From NCBI GenBank assembly GCA_022826745.1, contig JAJDUI010000037.1, positions 124,001-188,000 of the forward strand: a stretch of DNA of 64,000 bases, in the 5' to 3' direction. The DNA is from Thermoanaerobaculia bacterium (GTDB lineage Bacteria; Acidobacteriota; Thermoanaerobaculia; Multivoradales; Multivoraceae). Under the pieces are notes generated by a model. The model searched no databases. It was not told the DNA's origin and saw nothing but the letters and a program-made list of their open reading frames with translations. Both the position numbers and the translations under genes were made by a program. How positions within the stretch are numbered: position 1 is the first letter of the stretch; every line of letters begins with the position of its first letter. Below are positions 47,329 to 55,865 of this stretch, piece by piece.

Positions 47329-48459
47329 TCAACCGTGCGCGCCGTTCGGTGGCTCGTAACCCCAGGCCTTGACGGCGAATCCCCAGTTCCGGTCGACGAG
47401 GTCGATCGTCTCCGGATCGATCCGGTAGGTGTTCTTGCGGTAACCCGACAGGGTTCCCAGATAGTCCGCCATCGGCTGCCTGGCCCGCTCCCAGCCCGGC
47501 AGCGCAAGTTCGTCGTAGAGCCGCTCGAGCTCGGCCATGGGGGCTCGTTCGAGATCCTCGAAGCGCACTTCGGCCAGGTGTCCTTTCGGGATCGATTCGC
47601 GGTCCCTCATGTACTGCTTCATCATCGCGGCGTAGGAGTCGAGCATGCTGTCGACGACGTCTTCAGGATCCGCGTCGTCCAGTTGGCAGATCGGCAGCAC
47701 GTGCCGGTACAGGTTCGTCATCGACCGGTAGACGACGTAGGGGTTGCGCACGATGTGGATGAACTTCGCGTCGGGAAACAGGCGCAGGAGTTCGGCTGTG
47801 CGGCCGAGGTTGGTTGGGCTCTTCAGCACGAGCCGGCGACCACTGGACGCCAGCGTGGCCTTGCGCAGCACGTCCAGGTAGGCGCGTTCCCACTGCGCCA
47901 TCTCGGCTCTCGTCAACCGCATCGTGGCGTACTTCTCCTGGTACTCCCTCGCCCGGTTGGGGAAGGAGAGGTGGTGAACGAACGACAGGTGCGACGTGTT
48001 GGCGAGCGCGATCTCCTCTTCCTGGGGCAACTCGACGGAGACGGCCATGTTGTCCATCGGGCGGGTCGGAGGCATCCCGTTGGCGACGAGGCGCTCCAGG
48101 CGGCCGCGCGCGGTCAGGAACATCGGCGCCGCGATGGCCTGGAACGTCGAAACGATGCCGAATCCGGGATCCTGAGCGAGCAGGTTGTGGAGATGCGTGG
48201 TGCCTGAACGGCCGAAGCCGTGGACGTACAGCGGCGCCTCGTCGATCGGGACCCGGGCCATTCGCGACGGGCCGTAGCGGAGTCGCTCGGCGACGCGCAG
48301 CGGGGTCATCAGGGCACTGATTGACAGCACCTTTGCCAATTTGCCCCAGTACCGGGGCGGCACGCCGCCGTTGTCCGCGATCAGCCGCAGCCACACCCCG
48401 AGCGGCGCCATCGAGAACACGTGCTGCCCGGCGGTCTTCGGGGTTTCCACGACGCTCAT
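47329..48459 (-). CDS. Sulfotransferase family protein
   Basis: A protein of about 376 residues. ATG 48459 (MSVVETPKTAG) is preferred to a TTG further upstream. The PAPS loop GFGRSGTTHLHNLLAQDP is near residue 83, and the 3'-phosphate segment reads HIVRNPYVVYRSM, preceded by RRLVLKSPTNLGR. It belongs to the same broad sulfotransferase type as the gene at 12119, and it again sits next to a DUF1214 gene, here divergently with 73 bases between the starts. The acceptor is unknown. Confidence 0.86.
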   Translation of the reverse strand: MSVVETPKTAGQHVFSMAPLGVWLRLIADNGGVPPRYWGKLAKVLSISALMTPLRVAERLRYGPSRMARVPIDEAPLYVHGFGRSGTTHLHNLLAQDPGFGIVSTFQAIAAPMFLTARGRLERLVANGMPPTRPMDNMAVSVELPQEEEIALANTSHLSFVHHLSFPNRAREYQEKYATMRLTRAEMAQWERAYLDVLRKATLASSGRRLVLKSPTNLGRTAELLRLFPDAKFIHIVRNPYVVYRSMTNLYRHVLPICQLDDADPEDVVDSMLDSYAAMMKQYMRDRESIPKGHLAEVRFEDLERAPMAELERLYDELALPGWERARQPMADYLGTLSGYRKNTYRIDPETIDLVDRNWGFAVKAWGYEPPNGAHG

Positions 48460-48532
48460 GCTAGTGGCGATTGCGGCGGAGCGTCCCGTCAAGGAACATA
48501 GGCGACATGTCGTTCAACCGTGAGAACCAGCC

Positions 48533-49819
48533 ATGAAGATCCTCCTCTACGTTCTGGCCGCGCTCGTCGTCGTCGTGCTGGCGCTGTACTTCGTGTTCTT
48601 CTTCAACCCGCAGTCGGCGGAGCAGGAGGAGGTGAACGCGGCCTGGAGCCGGTTCGCCGAAGAGGTCGCGGAGATGGGCCGGGCCATCGAGAGCGCGCCG
48701 TTCAACCGCGACGAACAGACCGCGGCCGCGGGATACAGGCACCTCGCCCGCTTCCTGTCGACCTTCCTGGCCGACTTCACGGACCTGCGGAATCCGGACT
48801 ACCCGCAGTTCGCGCGCTTCCCCAACAGCGTCGCCCGCATCGGCTGGGACAACCCGGACAATCCCTATCTCGCGTTTCCCGTGCGCGGCGATCACGTCTA
48901 CCGGTTGCGAGGGAACACGACCAGCTTCGACCTCGTCACGATCAACGTCTACAGCGGCATGCTCGGCCATACGCCGATCAGGAGCATTCGCACGGTCTCG
49001 AGCATCGCCTCGGACGATCTCGACGTCGACGGGAACGGTGACTTCGTCCTGACCTTGAGCGCCGAACCGGCGGAAGGCGACTGGCTCAAGCTGGAACCGG
49101 ACGTGTACATGGTCGTCGTGCGACGCCTGGTCTCGGACTGGGAGAAGACAGATGAGGGTCTCTGGGAGGTCGTCAACCTGACGACGCTGGGCACCGGCGC
49201 CCCCCGTCCGACGCCCGAGTCGGTGGCCCGGACGCTCGACGATGCCGCGACCCAGACCCGCTCCCTGCGGCAATTGCTGACCCTCGTGCATCGGATCACG
49301 TTTCAGCTCGCGCTCAGGCCCAACACGGTGTCGGAACCAGCCGAGGCCGACCCGAACCTGCCGATGGCCGACGCCTTCCAGGCAGCCTCCCGGGGCTACT
49401 TCCGTTTGGAGGAGGACGAAGCCCTGCTCGTGGACGTTCCAGTCGCCGACTGCCGCTACACGAACATCCAGCTCGCCAATCCGTGGATGGAGTCGCTCGA
49501 CTATGCCAGCCACCAGTCGAGCCTGAACCACCGCACCGCCCACGCGGACGCCGACGGCCGCGTGCGCTACGTCATCAGCCGCCGGGATCCCGGCGTCCAG
49601 AACTGGCTGGACACCGCCGGCTGGGCCGAGGGGTCGCTCTGCGCCCGTTGGACGTACTGCAGCGAGTATCCGACCGGGCTCTCGGCCCAGGTGATCAAGC
49701 TGGACGAACTGGATCAGCACCTGCCCGCCGAAACGACGAGAGTCGCTCCCGCGGAACGCGCGCGGATCATCGCGGCGCGGCAGGCCGCGATCAGTCGCCG
49801 CTACGCGGGCGGTTCCTAG
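48533..49819 (+). CDS. DUF1214-domain protein
   Basis: A 428-residue protein with an N-terminal membrane anchor (ILLYVLAALVVVVLALYFVFF), unlike its weakly hydrophobic paralog at 13381. It shares NPWMESLDYASHQ and DPGVQNWLDTAGW with that paralog, marking DUF1214. The function is unknown. The N-terminus faces the cytoplasm and the large domain faces the periplasm if it is a simple type II anchor. It shares a short divergent promoter region with a sulfotransferase gene, the second such pairing in the window. Confidence 0.83.
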   Translation: MKILLYVLAALVVVVLALYFVFFFNPQSAEQEEVNAAWSRFAEEVAEMGRAIESAPFNRDEQTAAAGYRHLARFLSTFLADFTDLRNPDYPQFARFPNSVARIGWDNPDNPYLAFPVRGDHVYRLRGNTTSFDLVTINVYSGMLGHTPIRSIRTVSSIASDDLDVDGNGDFVLTLSAEPAEGDWLKLEPDVYMVVVRRLVSDWEKTDEGLWEVVNLTTLGTGAPRPTPESVARTLDDAATQTRSLRQLLTLVHRITFQLALRPNTVSEPAEADPNLPMADAFQAASRGYFRLEEDEALLVDVPVADCRYTNIQLANPWMESLDYASHQSSLNHRTAHADADGRVRYVISRRDPGVQNWLDTAGWAEGSLCARWTYCSEYPTGLSAQVIKLDELDQHLPAETTRVAPAERARIIAARQAAISRRYAGGS

Positions 49820-49823
49820 CGGG

Positions 49824-51290
49824 CTAGGCGAGAACCTCCTTCACCACCCGCGCCTTCTCGACGCCGGTCAACCGGGCGTCCAGGCCCTGGTGCCGGTACG
49901 TGAACCGCTCGTGGTCGATGCCGAACAGGTGCAGCACCGTCGCCTGCAGGTCGTGGACGTGGACCGGATCCTTGACGATGTTGTAGGAGAAGTCGTCCGT
50001 TTCGCCGTGGACGACGCCGCCCTTGACCCCGCCGCCGGCCATCCAGATGGTGAAGCAGCGGGGATGGTGGTCGCGGCCGTAGTCGTCCGCGGTGAGGGCT
50101 CCCTGCGAGTAGATCGTCCGGCCGAACTCGCCGCCCCAGATGACCAGGGTCTCATCGAAGAGGCCGCGTTCCTTCAGGTCCTGGATCAGCGCCCAGGCGG
50201 CCCGATCGACGTCGCGTGCCTGCGCCGGCAGCACGGTCGGGAGGACCCGGTGGACGTCCCAGCCCCGGTGGTAGATCTGGACGAAGCGCACGCCGCGTTC
50301 GACCAGCCGTCTGGCCATCAGAGCCGCGTTCTGGAACTTGCCGGGCTGCCGAGCCTCCTCGCCCCAGCGTTCCCAGGTGCTTTCGGGCTCGGCTGACAGG
50401 TCGGCCATCTCGGGCACCGAGGACTGCATGCGGAACGCCATCTCGTATTGCTCGATGCGGGCCAGCGTCTCCGGATCGCCGACCTGGGCGTGGCGCAGCC
50501 GGTTCAGCTCGCTCATGCCGTCGAGCACGCGCCGGCGGACGTCCGGCGAGACGCCGTTCGGGTCCTTGAGATAGAGGACCGGCTCGTCGCCGGTCTGGAG
50601 GCCGACGCCGGCGTACTCGGGCGACAGGAAGCCGGCGCTCCAGAGCTTGGCCGAGATCGCCTGGATGCCGGCCGAGGGATGGCTGCGCTCCGCGTTCATC
50701 ACGACGAAGGTCGGCAGGTCCTCGTTCATGCTGCCGAGGCCGTAGGCGAACCAGGAGCCCATGCACGGCCGGCCGGGGATCTGCTGGCCAGTCTGGATGA
50801 AGGTGATGCCCGGCTCGTGGTTGATCGCGTCCGTGTGCATCGAGCGGATGATCGCGAGGTCGTCCGCCATGCTCGCCGTGTGCGGCAGGAGTTCGGAGAA
50901 CCAGGCGCCGTTCCCGCCGTGCTGCGAGAACTCGAAGACGGACGGCGCGATCGGGAAGCGCGACTGGCCGGAGGTCATCGTCGTCAGGCGTTGCCCCTGG
51001 CGGATCGAATCGGGCAGGTCCTGGTCGAAGTACTCCTTCATCTTCGGCTTGTAGTCGAGCAGGTCCATCTGCGGCGGCGCGCCCATCATGTGGAGGTAGA
51101 TGCACTGCTTCGCCTTCGGCGCGAAGTGGGGCAGGTCGGGCAGCCCGCCGAAGCGGTCCCTCGCTACGGGGAGGGCGAAGGCGTCGTCGGCGAACAGGCT
51201 GGCCAGCGCCAGGCCGCCGATGCCTCTCGCGGCGGTGCCGAAGAACTGGCGTCTCGTCTCGGCTCGAACGGTTTCCTTGAACGGGTCCAT
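49824..51290 (-). CDS. DUF1501 protein (Tat-exported)
   Basis: A 488-residue protein with a twin-arginine signal (TRRQFFGTAARGIGGLALA, residues about 11-29). The body is the DUF1501 domain, with CIYLHMMGAPPQMDLLDYKP, a typical opening, and EFGRTIYSQGALTADDYGRDHHP near the end, with the conserved His pair. DUF1501 proteins resemble sulfatase/alkaline-phosphatase folds, but no activity is established. They are nearly always encoded beside a PSCyt1/DUF1549/DUF1553 protein, as here (16-base gap), and probably act with it in the periplasm. Common in Planctomycetes, Verrucomicrobia and Acidobacteria. Confidence 0.9.
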   Translation of the reverse strand: MDPFKETVRAETRRQFFGTAARGIGGLALASLFADDAFALPVARDRFGGLPDLPHFAPKAKQCIYLHMMGAPPQMDLLDYKPKMKEYFDQDLPDSIRQGQRLTTMTSGQSRFPIAPSVFEFSQHGGNGAWFSELLPHTASMADDLAIIRSMHTDAINHEPGITFIQTGQQIPGRPCMGSWFAYGLGSMNEDLPTFVVMNAERSHPSAGIQAISAKLWSAGFLSPEYAGVGLQTGDEPVLYLKDPNGVSPDVRRRVLDGMSELNRLRHAQVGDPETLARIEQYEMAFRMQSSVPEMADLSAEPESTWERWGEEARQPGKFQNAALMARRLVERGVRFVQIYHRGWDVHRVLPTVLPAQARDVDRAAWALIQDLKERGLFDETLVIWGGEFGRTIYSQGALTADDYGRDHHPRCFTIWMAGGGVKGGVVHGETDDFSYNIVKDPVHVHDLQATVLHLFGIDHERFTYRHQGLDARLTGVEKARVVKEVLA

Positions 51291-51306
51291 CTCGGGCGCC
51301 TCCGGC

Positions 51307-54300
51307 TTACTTGTTCAGTGTTTCGTCCAGGTTCATCAACTGGCTTGCCAGCATGGTCCAGGCCGCCGACTCGTCGGCCGGCAGCGCGGCGTCGTGCTGC
51401 GATTCGCCGACGTCGACGAGCTTCTTCGCTTCCGCCTGATCCGTGCGGTAGACGTCGATCAGGCTGTCGTACGTCTGCTTCGCGACCGCCCGCTCGGCGT
51501 CGTCGAAGGGCCGGGCCAGGAGCCGGGTCGTGAGATAGTCGAGCCGTCGGTCGAAGTCGTCGCCCGCCTCCCGCATCGCCCGCTGGGCGAGGTAGCGCGA
51601 CGCCTCGACGAACTGGGTGTCGTTCATCGTCACCAGGGCCTGGAGCGGGGTGTTCGTGCGCTCGCGGCGCACCACCGAGTGCTCGCGGTTGCCGGCGTCG
51701 AAGATCGTCATCGAGGGCGGCGGCGCGGCGCGCTTCCAGAAGGTGTAGAGGCTGCGCCGGTAGAGCTTGTCTCCGCTGTCTCGCGTGTAGCGGTAGGTGT
51801 TGCTGGAGTTCATCGCCACCCGCTGCCAGTGCCCCTCCGGCTGGTACGGCTTGACGCTCGGACCGCCGATCTTGCGCACGAGGAGACCGCTGGCGGCGAG
51901 CGCGGTGTCGCGGACCATCTCCGCGTCCATCCGGAAGCGGGGGCCGCGCGAAAGCAGCCGGTTGTCGGGATCGTGCTCGAGCTTGTCCGGGGTGAGGGTG
52001 GCCGCCTGCCGGTAGGTCGAAGACAGGACGAGGCGCCGGAAGAAGCCCTTGACGTCCCAGTCCGACTCCCGGAACTCCGTCGCCAGGTAGTCGAGCAGCT
52101 CGGGGTGCGTCGGCACGTCGCCCTGGGCGCCGAAGTCCTCGCTCGTGGTGACGAGGCCGGTGCCGAAGAGCTGCTGCCAGTAGCGGTTCACGGTGACCCG
52201 CGCCATCAGCGGATTCGACTCGTCCACCAGCCAGTGGGCGAGGCCCAGCCGGTTGCGGGGGAGGTCCTCCGGCATCGCAGGCAGCGCCGCGGGCGTTCCG
52301 GCGAGGACGCGCTCCCGCGGCTGGTCGTAGTTGCCGCGGTAGAGCACGTGGGCGGCAGCCTCGCTTCCCGGCATCTCCTGCATGACATGGGTGACCGTGC
52401 CGCGGCGGCGGAGTTCCCGCCACTCGGCGTCGATCTCGAGTCGGCGATCGGCGAGGCGGCGGTATTCCTCGTCGTTCGTCTTGAGGTACGAGAGCAGCAG
52501 CGCTTCGCGCTCGCTGGCGGCGAGTTCCGCGGACGGCTTGGCGGCCGCGGTCCGGAGCGCGCTCCACTCCGACACGACCTTCGCCTCCTGCACCGAGAGC
52601 ACGCGGTCGAAGACGCGCACGTCGGCGACGGCGCCGCCGGCCAGGTTGCGCGGCTGGCCGTTGCCCCTCACGTCGCCGCGCCCGAGGAAGAACGGCCGGT
52701 CCGTGCGGATGCGGCCCTCGACCTTCCTGAAGTACTCGCTGCCCTGTTCCGGGACCCGTCCGCCATCGCGGTAGATGTGCATGCCGCCGCGCTCCCCGGA
52801 GCCGTCGTAGGTCGCGACGATGTGGGTCCACTCGCCGGGAGTCAGCCGCTGCGTGTTGTTCGGATTGATCAGGATGCTGGTGACGCCTCGCCCCGGACCC
52901 GCGCGGTCGCCGTAGAGGCCGAAGTAAAGCTCCCGCGCCGCCAGGGTCATCGCCCAGCCCCGGTTGCCGTCCTTCGGGTCGTACTGGCTGGCGATCGTGT
53001 AGGTGCCCTCCGCCTCCGGCATGCGGACCCAGAGGGCGAGCGAGAATGGCGTGTCGGTGTCGACCTCCAGGTTCGGCAGCTCGACCCAGGATTCGCCGTC
53101 GAAGTTCACGGCCGGCAGGCCGTTGGGACCGGCTTCGATGCGGACGCCCTGGGACGACGGGAGTGCCTGCCGCTCGCCCTTGACGATCGCGGCGGGTTCT
53201 TCAGCGTCGAGGTCGAGCCGGAGGAGCTCGGAGGCCGCTCCGAGAGGCGCTTCGATGGAGCGGTGGGCCCCGGTGCCGAGCCACTCCTCAAACGCCTGCG
53301 CCACCGCGTCGGACCGCTCTGCCAGCGCGTCCTCGATCTCGCCGACCTCCTCGCGCAAGCGATACCAGGTGTCCCGGTCCTCGTCGCGCGGAACGACGAG
53401 CGTCGGCGGCGGGTCGGAGATGTTGCCGTCCATCACGTACTGCGTCGTGTTCCGGAAGAACGCGGTCAGCGCGTAGAACTCCCGCTGGCTGATCGGGTCG
53501 AACTTGTGGTCGTGGCAGGTCGCGCAGCCGACGGTGAGGCCCATGAAGACGCTGCCGATCGTCTCCGCCCGGTCCTTGGCGTAGATCGCCTCGTACTCCT
53601 CGATGACCGCGCCGCCCTCGTTCGTCGTGATGTTGTTGCGCTGGAAGCCGGTGGCGATCAACTGGTCGAGAGTCGGCTCGGGCAGCAGGTCGCCGGCGAT
53701 CTGGTCGACCGTGAACCGGTCGAAGGGGAGGTTCTCGTTGAACGCCTTGATCACCCAGTCGCGGTAGGCGTACATCTCCCGGTAGTTGTCGATGTGGATG
53801 CCGTGAGTGTCGCCGTAGCGCGCGGCGTCCAGCCAGTAGCGGGCGCGGTGCTCGCCCCAGTGAGCCGAGGCGAGCAGGCGGTCGACGAGCCGCTCGTAGG
53901 CGCCGTGCTCCGTGTCGGCCAGGAAGGTCGCGAGCGTGCCCGGGTCGGGCGGCAGACCGGTCAGGTCGAGGGCGGCGCGGCGGGCCAGGGTGCGGCGATC
54001 CGCTTCCTCGGCGGGCGTCAGTTCCTCCGCCTCGAGCCGCGCCAGGATGAAGCGGTCCAGCGGATCCCGGCCCCAGGTCTCGTCTTCGACTTCCGGCGGC
54101 GCCGGCCGGTCGATCGCTGCGAAGGACCAGTGCTCGTCCCAGGGAGCGCCCTGCTCGATCCAGCGGGTGAGCGTCGCGATCTGGTCGCCGGAGAGCGACT
54201 TCTGCGACACCTCGGGCGGCATCCGCCGGAGTGCGTCTTCGTGGTTGATGCGTTCGACCAGCAGGCTGGCGTCCAGGTCACCTGGGACGACCGCGGGACC

Positions 54301-54558
54301 GCGCGGCCGGTTGCTGCGTCCTGCTGGAGGCCGCTCGCTGAAGGCTCCGTCCCGGGTGTCGAGCCTCAGGTCCGCCTCGCGGGTCGCCTTATCGGGACCG
54401 TGGCAGGCGAAGCAGTTGTCGGAGAGGATCGGCCGTACGTCGCGCTGGAAGTCGACGGCGGGCGCCGGCTCGGCCGCCATCGCGCCGAACGACGCCGCGG
54501 GGCCGCAGATGGCAATCGCCATGGCTACTGAGGACAGGCGGAACGTTCTGTGATGCAT
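51307..54558 (-). CDS. PSCyt1/DUF1549/DUF1553 protein with embedded LamG-like domain
   Basis: A 1083-residue exported protein. ATG 54558 gives a signal peptide ([20 protein letters not shown]). Order of domains: a cytochrome-like PSCyt1 with [19 protein letters not shown] (residues about 46-65), DUF1549 around 150-360 with [19 protein letters not shown] and a second CxxCH (CATCHDHKF), a concanavalin-like LamG insertion around 480-650 ([14 protein letters not shown]), and DUF1553 around 690-1000 with [14 protein letters not shown]. The two CxxCH sites suggest covalent heme. The roles proposed for this family are in periplasmic polymer degradation; none is proven here. It is paired with the downstream DUF1501 gene. 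The long upstream frame beyond 54558 is antisense-like. Confidence 0.9.
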   Translation of the reverse strand: MHHRTFRLSSVAMAIAICGPAASFGAMAAEPAPAVDFQRDVRPILSDNCFACHGPDKATREADLRLDTRDGAFSERPPAGRSNRPRGPAVVPGDLDASLLVERINHEDALRRMPPEVSQKSLSGDQIATLTRWIEQGAPWDEHWSFAAIDRPAPPEVEDETWGRDPLDRFILARLEAEELTPAEEADRRTLARRAALDLTGLPPDPGTLATFLADTEHGAYERLVDRLLASAHWGEHRARYWLDAARYGDTHGIHIDNYREMYAYRDWVIKAFNENLPFDRFTVDQIAGDLLPEPTLDQLIATGFQRNNITTNEGGAVIEEYEAIYAKDRAETIGSVFMGLTVGCATCHDHKFDPISQREFYALTAFFRNTTQYVMDGNISDPPPTLVVPRDEDRDTWYRLREEVGEIEDALAERSDAVAQAFEEWLGTGAHRSIEAPLGAASELLRLDLDAEEPAAIVKGERQALPSSQGVRIEAGPNGLPAVNFDGESWVELPNLEVDTDTPFSLALWVRMPEAEGTYTIASQYDPKDGNRGWAMTLAARELYFGLYGDRAGPGRGVTSILINPNNTQRLTPGEWTHIVATYDGSGERGGMHIYRDGGRVPEQGSEYFRKVEGRIRTDRPFFLGRGDVRGNGQPRNLAGGAVADVRVFDRVLSVQEAKVVSEWSALRTAAAKPSAELAASEREALLLSYLKTNDEEYRRLADRRLEIDAEWRELRRRGTVTHVMQEMPGSEAAAHVLYRGNYDQPRERVLAGTPAALPAMPEDLPRNRLGLAHWLVDESNPLMARVTVNRYWQQLFGTGLVTTSEDFGAQGDVPTHPELLDYLATEFRESDWDVKGFFRRLVLSSTYRQAATLTPDKLEHDPDNRLLSRGPRFRMDAEMVRDTALAASGLLVRKIGGPSVKPYQPEGHWQRVAMNSSNTYRYTRDSGDKLYRRSLYTFWKRAAPPPSMTIFDAGNREHSVVRRERTNTPLQALVTMNDTQFVEASRYLAQRAMREAGDDFDRRLDYLTTRLLARPFDDAERAVAKQTYDSLIDVYRTDQAEAKKLVDVGESQHDAALPADESAAWTMLASQLMNLDETLNK

Positions 54559-54579
54559 GGAGACAGTAGAGGATAAACC

Positions 54580-54609
54580 ACACCGGCTGCGCCGGCGCAC
54601 CCAGTGGGT
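54580..54609 (-). repeat. Dispersed hairpin repeat, copy E (short)
   Basis: The minus strand reads CACTGGGTGCGCCGGCG exactly, followed by CAGCCGG. Only the first part of the element is present, and the later GAA-loop hairpins are missing. It lies between the PSCyt1 gene start and the DUF924 gene, in the shared upstream region. Confidence 0.65.
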
Positions 54610-54633
54610 AGCCAGTTCGTGCAAACTTCCGTC

Positions 54634-55170
54634 GTGATCGAAGAAGTCCTGTCTTTCTGGTTCGAACAGAACGGCCCCGAGCAGTGGTGGACCAGGGACC
54701 CGCGGTTCGACGCGGAGATCCGAGCACGGTTCGGCGCACTGCACGGGCGCGCGGTCCTGGGCGAACTCCACGGCTGGCGTGACACGCCGGAGGGCCGTCT
54801 CGCGGAGATCGTCGTCCTCGACCAGTTCTCGCGCAACCTCTACCGCGACGATGCCCGCGCCTTCGCGGCCGACGGGATGGCGCTCGCCCTGGCGCAGGAG
54901 GCGGTGCGGGTCGGCGCCGATCAGGCGGTCCCGCCGGTCCAGCGGCAGTTCTTCTACATGCCCTATCAGCACAGCGAATCGCGGCAGATCCACGAGGACG
55001 CGATGGTGCTCTTCGAGCGCCTGGAGGAGCCGGAGGGCCTCGACTACGAGCGCCGGCACAAGGCGATCATCGACCGGTTCGGACGCTACCCGCACCGCAA
55101 CGAGGTCCTGGGTCGTGCCTCGACGGATGAGGAGATCGCGTTCCTGCGGGAGCCCGGATCGTCCTTCTGA
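54634..55170 (+). CDS. DUF924 family protein
   Basis: A 178-residue soluble helical protein. GTG 54634 yields VIEEVLSFWFEQ, which matches the usual DUF924 opening (EEVLxFWF). An in-frame GTG at 54604 would add ten residues from within the hairpin repeat. Characteristic segments are VVLDQFSRNLYRDDARAF, FFYMPYQHSESRQ and HRNEVLGRAS. The fold is tetratricopeptide-like, and the function is unknown. It diverges from the PSCyt1 gene across copy E of the repeat. Confidence 0.87.
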   Translation: MIEEVLSFWFEQNGPEQWWTRDPRFDAEIRARFGALHGRAVLGELHGWRDTPEGRLAEIVVLDQFSRNLYRDDARAFAADGMALALAQEAVRVGADQAVPPVQRQFFYMPYQHSESRQIHEDAMVLFERLEEPEGLDYERRHKAIIDRFGRYPHRNEVLGRASTDEEIAFLREPGSSF

Positions 55171-55260
55171 TGGCTGGGCCTGGTTGGCGGTGGACCGGGG
55201 CGGCGAGCGCGTAGTACGTTGCCGGCGGTGGCGGATGACGACGTGTTGGGCGCGGGATTC

Positions 55261-55761
55261 GTGAGGGTCCTTTTCGCGGTGATTGGGGCCCCGGTTCTGC
55301 TACTGGTTGCGGCGCTGGCTTGCTCGACGGCCGTGGTCACGGCGCCGCCGTCCGTTCCCGTCGAGGCGCCGCCCCCCGCAGCACCGGAGCCCGCGCCGGC
55401 TTCTCCGCCGACCTCCGTCCTCGACGGCATCTTCACCGGGGCCCAGGCGGAAAGAGGCCGGGTCGGCTACGACGCGCACTGCGCCGAGTGCCACGGCGAG
55501 GGCCTCGGCGGCGGCGAGATGGCGCCGGGACTGATCGGCGTCGCGTTCCGCTTCCGCTGGCGCGGGCTCAAGGTGGCCGACATCTACGACAGCGTCCAGT
55601 CGACCATGCCGCCGGAAGAGCCCGCGACGCTCAGCGACCAGGCATACATCGACGTCGTCGCCTTCCTGCTGAGCGCCAACGGGTACCCGACAGGCGATCG
55701 GGAACTGACCGCCGACTCCAGGTTGTTGGAGGGAATCGCGGTCGAGCGGATGCCTCCATAG
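55261..55761 (+). CDS. Mono-heme cytochrome c lipoprotein
   Basis: A 166-residue protein. GTG 55261 gives a clean lipoprotein signal (VRVLFAVIGAPVLLLVAALAC). An alternative GTG at 55219 would add an acidic leader unlike a signal. A Pro/Ala-rich linker follows, then a class I cytochrome c domain with CAECHGEG for heme attachment and STMPPEEP as the likely Met ligand loop. It is tethered to a membrane and faces the periplasm. The PQQ dehydrogenase gene converges on it, so it may accept electrons from that enzyme. The two genes are separated by copy B of the hairpin repeat. Confidence 0.86.
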   Translation: MRVLFAVIGAPVLLLVAALACSTAVVTAPPSVPVEAPPPAAPEPAPASPPTSVLDGIFTGAQAERGRVGYDAHCAECHGEGLGGGEMAPGLIGVAFRFRWRGLKVADIYDSVQSTMPPEEPATLSDQAYIDVVAFLLSANGYPTGDRELTADSRLLEGIAVERMPP

Positions 55762-55791
55762 AGCAAGCCGCCTCGGTCTCGTTCCGCTGAC

Positions 55792-55861
55792 CACTGGGTG
55801 CGCCGGCGCCCCCGCCGGCTGCCGCCGAAGGCGGCGAGGAGAACGCGCCGCGAAGCGGCGA
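55792..55861 (+). repeat. Dispersed hairpin repeat, copy B
   Basis: Starts with CACTGGGTGCGCCGGCG, then CCCCCGCCGGC, followed by two hairpins with GAA loops (GCCGCCGAAGGCGGC and CGCCGCGAAGCGGCG). It fills the space between two convergent stop codons (cytochrome c and PQQ dehydrogenase), so it may serve as a bidirectional terminator. It matches copy C closely and is in the same orientation. Confidence 0.78.
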
Positions 55862-55865
55862 CCGT

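Noticed and set aside
51100..54531. 1143-codon plus-strand frame opposite the PSCyt1/DUF1553 gene
   Set aside because: Antisense shadow without domain signatures; the minus strand has the cytochrome motifs.
54559..55095. N-terminal extension of the PSCyt1 protein
   Set aside because: It runs through the DUF924 gene in antisense. ATG 54558 opens into a signal peptide.
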